Source: JAWLCG01 sp041687295
GTDB lineage: Bacteria; Planctomycetota; Phycisphaerae; SM23-33; FEN-1343
Direction: 5' to 3'
DNA: 36,203 nt
Assembly: GCA_041687295.1 (NCBI GenBank)
Contig: JAWLCG010000006.1
Span: forward strand, 1 to 36,203
Numbering within the stretch: position 1 is the stretch's first letter; each line of letters begins with the position of its first letter. Below are positions 31,047 to 36,203 of the stretch, one piece after another. The notes below the pieces were generated by a model, which did not search any database, was not told the DNA's origin, and saw nothing but the letters and a program-made list of their open reading frames with translations. A program made the translations under genes and the position numbers.

Positions 31047-31125
31047 GTAGGGCGAGCAACTGTGTTGCTCGCGCAACGAAGGCGCCATGGGGGCCATTGC
31101 GCGTGCAACAAGTTGCACGCCCTAC
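31047..31125. repeat. Cloverleaf REP pair, family A (copy 4)
   Basis: Near-identical to 28336-28414 in the same orientation, including the GCCA flank; one centre base differs (GGGGGCC for GGCGGCC). It separates the protease gene from the following epimerase stop codon by four bases. Confidence 0.93.
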
Positions 31126-31129
31126 GAGC

Positions 31130-31942
31130 CTACTGGCCCTTCCTCGCCTGGGCCTCGTACTGCTTGAGGGTCTTGATCTCGCGGGGCAGGTGGACCTCGG
31201 CGGGGTCGGACCACTTGATCCACTCGCCGCTGAGGTAGCCGTCGAAGTCGATCTCCAGCAGGCGTTCGATGGCCCGGCGGTTGTCGATGCCGCCGGTGCC
31301 CATGGGCACCTCCATGAAGCCGTTGGCGTCGGCGACGGCGTCGTGGATGTGCAGGTGGCGGATCCAGGGGCGGAGGATCTCGAACGACTCGTCGATGGTG
31401 GCCAGGCCGTTGCGGACGGGGTGCATCAGGTCCCAGTTGGCGCCCAGGGCGGGGTGGTCGGCCCGCTTGAGGACCTCGGCGACGTGGCGGGGGTCGCACC
31501 AGCTGTCGTGGGTCTCCATGCAGACGGTGACGCCGCGCTGGGCGGCGTGGTCGGCGACGCTGCCCAGCGAGTCGGCGACCAGGGCGATGGCGTCGGCGCG
31601 GGTCAGGCCCTCGCCGAGCTTGCCGCCGAACACGCGGACCCGCGAGCAGCCCAGGTCGCCGGCCAGGTCGATGGCGGCGTGGGTGTCGGCGATGGCGGCC
31701 TCGGTGATGGCCGGGTCGGCGAAGCGGACGCCGGCGGCGATGCACGCGATGGCGACGGAGGCGGCCTGGGCCTGCTCGCGCACGGCCCGGCGGGCGTCGG
31801 CGTCCAGGCCCGTCTCGATGCCGTGGGCGTGCCCGGCCCCGATCCGCGGCTCGATGCCGTCGTAGCCCGCTCGGCGGGCCAGGTCGAGCACCTCGGGCAG
31901 GCTCAGCTTCGGGCAGGAGAACGTCATGAAGGCGTAGCGCAT
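31130..31942 (-). CDS. Sugar phosphate isomerase/epimerase, second paralogue
   Basis: 270 residues; ATG after AAAGGAG. Xylose-isomerase-like TIM barrel, distinct from the gene at 27195. Metal-ligand candidates are Glu in VCMETHDSW, Asp/His in NWDLMHP, His in HLHIHDA and Glu in LSGEWIKW. Likely acts on a ketose, inosose or keto-sugar. It stands alone on the minus strand and diverges from the rhamnosidase gene across a 270-base repeat region, so the two may be co-regulated, which is inference. Confidence 0.88.
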   Translation of the reverse strand: MRYAFMTFSCPKLSLPEVLDLARRAGYDGIEPRIGAGHAHGIETGLDADARRAVREQAQAASVAIACIAAGVRFADPAITEAAIADTHAAIDLAGDLGCSRVRVFGGKLGEGLTRADAIALVADSLGSVADHAAQRGVTVCMETHDSWCDPRHVAEVLKRADHPALGANWDLMHPVRNGLATIDESFEILRPWIRHLHIHDAVADANGFMEVPMGTGGIDNRRAIERLLEIDFDGYLSGEWIKWSDPAEVHLPREIKTLKQYEAQARKGQ

Positions 31943-32037
31943 GGGAGGCTCCTTTCGTTGGGGCGTTTGTACAGCGGTTCGCCCCGCCCGTCAACCGCGG
32001 CCCGGCCGTTGCGGCCAGCGGCGAGGGCGGCTATAGA

Positions 32038-32121
32038 GTAGGGCGGGCACGGCCCGCCGCGCAGGCGGCGAACCGTGCGGAAGGGCCGGGCGCCTTCGAC
32101 GGCGGGCAATGCCCGCCCTAC
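32038..32121. repeat. Cloverleaf REP pair, family E
   Basis: Foot GTAG/CTAC with arms GGCGGGC-acg-GCCCGCC (32042-32058) and GGCGGGC-aat-GCCCGCC (32101-32117); the 42-base centre is GC-rich and can partly fold. The feet and arms can alternatively pair as one 12-bp stem. The left arm is the same REP as the tandem at 14054. It lies in the divergent intergenic region. Confidence 0.88.
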
Positions 32122-32143
32122 GAGGACACGCCCGGCGCCGAAA

Positions 32144-32174
32144 ACGTGGCTGCACACGGCGCAGCCACGGCACC
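32144..32174 (+). repeat. GTGGCTG hairpin unit (family C, single)
   Basis: ACGTGGCTGC...GCAGCCACGG with a short loop; same type and orientation as 20813-20847. It lies 39 bases before the rhamnosidase start and could affect its transcript leader. Confidence 0.7.
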
Positions 32175-32212
32175 CGTCGCAAAGGTCGCAGGCTAACTAT
32201 AGAGGTGTAACC

Positions 32213-34573
32213 ATGGCCAATCGCGTCGAGAAGATCTACCGGCCCGTCCGCGAGCACCTGGGCAACACGGGCATCATGCCGACCCAGCCGATCGACGGTG
32301 CGGCGTGGCTGTGGCACCCGCAGGCGGGCCGCGACGAGCCGGCCTTCCTGTGGTTCGCCCGCGAGTTCGACGCGACCGGCGAGCCGCTGGTGCTGCACGT
32401 CAGCGCGGATGAGCGGTACGAGCTCTACCTCGACGGTGAGCGGATTGGCCGGGGGCCTGACCGCGGTGACCTGGACCACTGGCACTACGCGAGCTACCGC
32501 ATCGAGCTCGACGCTGGCCGGCATCGGCTGGAGGCGTGGTGCTGGAAGCTGCAAAGCGCCTCGCCGCTGGCGCAGATCAGCTGGCGGGGCGGCTTTGTCC
32601 TGGCGGCTGAGGGGGGCTACGACGCGCAGCTCACCACGGGCAAGGCCCCCTGGCAGGTGACGCGCCTGGTGAGCCAACGGCCCATCGACTCGGGCAATGG
32701 CAGCTGCTTCGGCATCGGGGCCGCCCTGGAGTGGGACGCCCGCGTGCACCCCTGGGCCGGCGGCGAGGCCGTCGAGGCGACCGTCGTCCGCGGGCCCGTC
32801 AAGGACAACAAGTGGGGCGTCTCGACGGTGGGCTGGCGGCTGGTGCCCTCGCCGCTGCCCGAGCGGCTCGACCGCCGCGTGACGCCCGGGCGGATCGTCG
32901 CCGGCGGGGCGGGGCTGCTCGACCGCGACACGCCCGTGCCGGCCGAGGCCCTGGACTGGACGGGCCGGGGCGACTGGCAGGCCGTCGTCGACGGCAGCGG
33001 CGCGGTGACCGTGCCGGCCCACACGAAGCTCTACGTGGTGTGGGACCTGGAGCAGTACTTCTGCGCCCACCCGCGGCTGGAGGTCAGCGGCGGGCGGGAC
33101 GCGCGGGTGCACTGGGGCTGGAGCGAGGGGCCCTACCAGGCCAATGGCCGGGTCAAGGGCAACCGCGACGAGATCGCCTCCAAGCGGTTCGTGCTCTACA
33201 GCGACCGCTTCATCGGCGACGGCGGCGCGCGGAGCTTCACCAGCCATTGGTGGCGCTCCGGGCGGTACTGCGTGCTGCAGGTCGAGACGGCGGCTGAGCC
33301 GCTGACGGTGACCGCCTTGGCCCTGAACGAGACGCGCTACCCGCTGGAGATGACCGGCACGCTGCAGACGCCCGACCCGGCCCTGCCGGCGGTGATCGAC
33401 CTGTGCGTCCGCGGCCTGCAGATGTGCAGCCATGAGACCTACATGGACTGCCCCTACTACGAGCAGCTCATGTACGTCGGCGACACCCGCCTGGAGATGC
33501 TGACGACCTACGTCGCCACGCACGACGACCGGCTGGTGCGGCAGGGCATTCGCCTGTTCGACTTCTCGCGTGTGAACTGGGGCTTCGTCAACGAGCGCTA
33601 CCCCTGCCGCGAGCCGCAGCACAGCCCGACCTTCTCGATGATCTGGGCGATGACGCTGCGCGACTACGCCTGGTGGCGGAACGACCCGGCCTTCGTGGCC
33701 GACCGCATGATCGGCCTGCGGAGCATGCTGGAGCACTTCGAGCCCTACCGCAACGCCGACGGCCTGCTGGAGGGCCTGCCGGGCTGGTCGTTCATGGACT
33801 GGGTGCAGCAGTGGGACACCGGCTACGCGCCGGAGGGTCGCTTCGGCCTCTCGTCGGTGAACAATCTGCTCTACGTCCTGTCGCTGCAGGCGGCGGCTGA
33901 TCTGGAGACGCTGGCCGGCGAGTCGCTGCTGGCCAAGCGCCACGCCCGGCGGGCCAAGCAGGTGGGCAAGGCGGTGCTCGCGCAGTTCTGGGACGCCAAG
34001 CGCGGTCTGATCGCCAATGAGACGTCCAGGGAGACCTTCAGCGAGCATGCCCAGGCCCTGGCCCTGCTGGGCGGCGTGGTGACCGGCGCGCGGGCCCGGC
34101 GGGTCCTCAAGGGCCTGCTGGCCGGCGACGACCTGCACCGGGCGAGCTACTACTTCAGCTTCTACCTCTTCGAGGCCCTGCGCGCGATGGGCCAGGGCCA
34201 CCGCTTCCTCGACCAGCTGGGGCGATGGAAGGAGATGGTCGCCCTCGGTTGCCGCACGCCCCTGGAGAGCTTCGAGCCCAGCCGAAGCGACTGCCACGCC
34301 TGGTCCAGCCAGCCGTTGTTCCACCTGTACGCCACGACGGCGGGCATTCGGCCGGCCTCGCCGGGCTTCCGCACCGTCGCCATCGAGCCGCAGCTGGGCG
34401 ACTGGCCCCGCATCGCCGGTGAAATGCCCCACCCCGACGGCGTGATCCGCTTCGACATTGACCAGCAAAAGGGCACAGCCACCCTCGACCTGCCCGCCGG
34501 CCTGACCGGCACGTTCACCTGGCAGGGCAGCGAGACGGCCCTGCACGAGGGCCCCCAGACGATTGAGCTGTAG
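32213..34573 (+). CDS. Alpha-L-rhamnosidase-like glycoside hydrolase, family 78
   Basis: 786 residues; ATG with GAGGTG upstream, no signal peptide. N-terminal jelly-roll region (about 25-330, e.g. LHVSADERYELYLDGERIG) resembles GH78 accessory domains. The (alpha/alpha)6 catalytic domain begins about 375 and has the diagnostic DCPYYEQLMYVGDTR with D412, E417 and D424, then WSFMDWVQQWD and a late SRSDCHAWSS (His of the active site), followed by a beta-sandwich C-domain. Expected reaction: release of L-rhamnose from pectin or glycosides, probably acting on imported oligosaccharides. Rhamnose-specific catabolic genes are not obvious in the window. Confidence 0.9.
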   Translation: MANRVEKIYRPVREHLGNTGIMPTQPIDGAAWLWHPQAGRDEPAFLWFAREFDATGEPLVLHVSADERYELYLDGERIGRGPDRGDLDHWHYASYRIELDAGRHRLEAWCWKLQSASPLAQISWRGGFVLAAEGGYDAQLTTGKAPWQVTRLVSQRPIDSGNGSCFGIGAALEWDARVHPWAGGEAVEATVVRGPVKDNKWGVSTVGWRLVPSPLPERLDRRVTPGRIVAGGAGLLDRDTPVPAEALDWTGRGDWQAVVDGSGAVTVPAHTKLYVVWDLEQYFCAHPRLEVSGGRDARVHWGWSEGPYQANGRVKGNRDEIASKRFVLYSDRFIGDGGARSFTSHWWRSGRYCVLQVETAAEPLTVTALALNETRYPLEMTGTLQTPDPALPAVIDLCVRGLQMCSHETYMDCPYYEQLMYVGDTRLEMLTTYVATHDDRLVRQGIRLFDFSRVNWGFVNERYPCREPQHSPTFSMIWAMTLRDYAWWRNDPAFVADRMIGLRSMLEHFEPYRNADGLLEGLPGWSFMDWVQQWDTGYAPEGRFGLSSVNNLLYVLSLQAAADLETLAGESLLAKRHARRAKQVGKAVLAQFWDAKRGLIANETSRETFSEHAQALALLGGVVTGARARRVLKGLLAGDDLHRASYYFSFYLFEALRAMGQGHRFLDQLGRWKEMVALGCRTPLESFEPSRSDCHAWSSQPLFHLYATTAGIRPASPGFRTVAIEPQLGDWPRIAGEMPHPDGVIRFDIDQQKGTATLDLPAGLTGTFTWQGSETALHEGPQTIEL

Positions 34574-34610
34574 TCGTCAGCGACCACGAACCGCCCCCCG
34601 CGCGCAGTAT

Positions 34611-34689
34611 GGAGTGCGGCGACAGAGTCGCCGCTTTGGCTCGGCGGCGCCGCAGTCCAGCCAAAGCGGCGATTGCATCGCCGCACTCC
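34611..34689. repeat. Cloverleaf REP pair, family D (copy 3)
   Basis: Foot GGAGT/ACTCC, arms GCGGCGA-cagag-TCGCCGC, TTTGGCT/AGCCAAA with a GC-rich loop, GCGGCGAT-tgc-ATCGCCGC. It lies 38 bases after the rhamnosidase stop and before the dehydrogenase promoter region. The rest of 34574-34845 shows no gene. Confidence 0.92.
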
Positions 34690-34845
34690 AAAGGGCGGGC
34701 ACCGGTCGTGACGGGCCGGGGCGGATGAGCTGCCCTGTTGACAAGACCCCCGCCGCGCGGGACAGTATGGGCGGCGCAGCGGAGCTACCGGTGCCCGCTC
34801 GGGGCACGGGCCGATGGCGTACTCAAGTCAGGAGGATGCGGCAGC

Positions 34846-36012
34846 ATGTCCAAGGCACCGAAAGAGGTCAGGGCGGCCGTGATGACGGCGCCGGGGTCGA
34901 TGGAGCTTCGGCGGTATCCCTACCCGCCGATGGATGCCGACTCGGCCATCCTGAAGGTCGAGATGTGCGGCGTGTGCGGCACCGACAAGCACATCTTCAA
35001 GGGCGACGCCACGATGATCCGCGGCAAGCCGATCTGCCCGTACATCGGCGGGCATGAGGTCATCGGGACGATCGTCGAGATCGGCCCCAACGCGGCCGCG
35101 GTCATGGAGTACGACCGTCAGCCGCTGCAGGTGGGCGACCGGGTGGCGCTGGCCGTGGAGGTCAACTGCGGCCAGTGCTGGTACTGCCGCAACCAGTACA
35201 ACAACACCACCTGCGAAAACCAGCTCATGGCGTACGGCATCCACCCCGGCGCCGACGTGCCCCCGCACCTGCGCGGGGGCTTCGCCGAGTACATGCACAT
35301 CGCGCCCGGCACGTCGCTGTTCAAGGTCCCCGAGGCCATGGCCACCGACGTGGCGGTCTTCGTGGAGGAGATGGCCGTCGCCTACCATGCCCTGGCCCGG
35401 GCTGTGCAGCCCTTCCCCGCCGTGAAGGAAGGCTTCGGGCCGGGCGACTCGGTGGCGGTGCTGGGCAACGGGCCGCTGGGCATCCTTCACGGCATCATGG
35501 CCAAGATCCAGGGGGCGGGCCTGTGCATCGCCACCGACCTGGCCGACCTGCGGCTGGCCAAGGCGAAGGAGCTCTACGCCGACGTCACGATCAACGCCTC
35601 CACGACGTCGGCCGACCAGCGCGTGCAGCGGGTCCGCGAGCTGACCGAGGGCGTGGGGCCGGACCTGGTGATCGAGTCGGCCGGCGTGCCGGAGGCCTTC
35701 ATCGAGGCCCTGGAGATGGTCCGCAAGGGCGGCACGGTGATCGAGGTGGGCAACTGGGTCGACACCGGCCAGACCGTCCCGCTGAACGTCATGCAGCAGG
35801 TGACCAGCAAGAACGTGCACATCCACTCGGTCTTCCATTGCGGCACCGGCTGGGGCCCCGTGCTCAACCTGATGCAGCGGCACGCGGAGCGGTTCGATTT
35901 CGCGTCGATGATCTCGCATCGGATGGGCCTGGAGGAGCTGGTCAAGGACATGGCCCTCGTCGTGGACCCCGAAGCCTGCGTGAAGGTGCAGGTGGTCCCC
36001 CACAAGGAGTAG
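34846..36012 (+). CDS. Zinc-dependent alcohol dehydrogenase (MDR family)
   Basis: 388 residues; the ATG follows AGGAGG by nine bases, so the earlier in-frame ATG at 34738 is not needed. Catalytic zinc ligands are C44 in CGVCGTDKH and H70-E71 in GGHEVIG. The structural zinc lobe CGQCWYCRNQYNNTTC holds four Cys. The Rossmann motif is VLGNGPLGILHG. The enzyme oxidises a polyol or sugar alcohol, with NAD preferred by the acidic ATDLAD segment after strand 2. The gene follows the rhamnosidase on the same strand at 272 bases, separated by a family D element. Confidence 0.92.
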   Translation: MSKAPKEVRAAVMTAPGSMELRRYPYPPMDADSAILKVEMCGVCGTDKHIFKGDATMIRGKPICPYIGGHEVIGTIVEIGPNAAAVMEYDRQPLQVGDRVALAVEVNCGQCWYCRNQYNNTTCENQLMAYGIHPGADVPPHLRGGFAEYMHIAPGTSLFKVPEAMATDVAVFVEEMAVAYHALARAVQPFPAVKEGFGPGDSVAVLGNGPLGILHGIMAKIQGAGLCIATDLADLRLAKAKELYADVTINASTTSADQRVQRVRELTEGVGPDLVIESAGVPEAFIEALEMVRKGGTVIEVGNWVDTGQTVPLNVMQQVTSKNVHIHSVFHCGTGWGPVLNLMQRHAERFDFASMISHRMGLEELVKDMALVVDPEACVKVQVVPHKE

Positions 36013-36036
36013 CCGCCCGGAGCCCTGAATAGTGTG

Positions 36037-36203
36037 GTCCGGAGCGTCGAAAGGACGTGGATCGGAGAGCTGGAAGGGCGTGGGTCGGAGCTTCGAAGGG
36101 GCCTGGATCGGAGCCCCGAAGGGGCGCCAGTATTTAGCCGGGGGCGTGAGCCCCCGGAACAGGCGTCCCTATAATGACTTGAGCCCCGAAGGGGCGGCAG
36201 TGC
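36037..36203. repeat. Tandem repeat region running off the window end
   Basis: 36037-36128 holds about four imperfect 24-base units of TCGGAGCNNCGAAGGGGCNTGGA type. GAGCCCCGAAGGGGCG plus CAGT occurs at 36111-36130 and again at 36181-36201, giving a longer unit of about 70 bases that contains a CCGGGGGC-gtga-GCCCCCGG hairpin (36138-36157). More copies probably follow beyond the window. Confidence 0.8.

Noticed and set aside
28336..31125. Family A repeats as a CRISPR array
   Set aside because: Copies are 79 bases, internally palindromic, hundreds of bases apart and separated by genes; there are no spacers of equal length or cas genes.
31991..34546. 851-codon open frame antisense to the rhamnosidase
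   Set aside because: Shadow of GH78; no start signal and low-complexity composition, while the plus strand has the diagnostic GH78 motifs.

Overview
This is a GC-rich bacterial chromosome segment. I infer a planctomycete, probably of the Phycisphaerae type. The basis is the combination of a PAPS-type sulfotransferase, a DUF2961/GH172 protein, GH28 and GH78 glycosidases, several xylose-isomerase-like epimerases, a DUF3568 lipoprotein and an Nqr pump, all with near-saturated G/C third codon positions. There is no rRNA, tRNA, CRISPR array, prophage or recognisable transposase in the window.

Layout. 0.3-3.2 kb (+): a large secreted lipoprotein glycosidase. 3.3-8.6 kb (-): GH28-like protein, DUF2961/GH172 protein and a flippase-sulfotransferase fusion. 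8.9-14.1 kb (+): VTT-domain membrane protein, metal permease with a C-terminal HMA domain and an upstream Fur-like site, then ferritin, rubrerythrin-like protein and flavodiiron protein, which together form an iron/oxygen-defence block. 14.5-19.1 kb (+): a tightly overlapping nqrBCDEF operon with no nqrA beside it, ending in an unrecognised 151-residue protein. 19.4-28.0 kb (-): a carbohydrate catabolic region with a sugar isomerase/epimerase, split transketolase, ADP-ribosylglycohydrolase-fold protein, GntR/FCD regulator, iron-type alcohol dehydrogenase, RpiB-like isomerase, DUF3568 lipoprotein and aldo/keto reductase. 28.4-31.1 kb (-): three accessory genes (unknown, GNAT, two-lobed aspartic protease) lying between copies of long palindromic repeats, two of them with visibly relaxed codon usage. 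31.1-36.0 kb: a second epimerase (-), an alpha-L-rhamnosidase-like GH78 (+) and a zinc alcohol dehydrogenase (+).

How the genes fit together. The glycosidases would release rhamnose, uronate or arabinofuranose-type sugars from complex polysaccharide. The epimerases, dehydrogenases, RpiB and transketolase would pass them to the pentose-phosphate pool, and the NADH produced could feed the sodium pump. Ferritin, rubrerythrin and flavodiiron protein suggest an anaerobic or microaerophilic lifestyle with oxygen exposure. These links are inferences from gene content.

The most striking content is between the genes. Most intergenic gaps hold long palindromic elements. Several sequence-unrelated families share one plan: a GTAG (or GGAG) foot, a hairpin, a central arm, a second hairpin, and the complementary CTAC (or CTCC) foot, so the strand can fold into a four-way cloverleaf, in several cases with no unpaired base at the junction. 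GTAG/GGAG next to a hairpin is the hallmark of REP sequences moved by REP-associated tyrosine (RAYT) transposases, and inverted REP pairs are REPINs. I count at least eight such families here, some overlapping the TAG stop codons of genes and some bracketing accessory genes.
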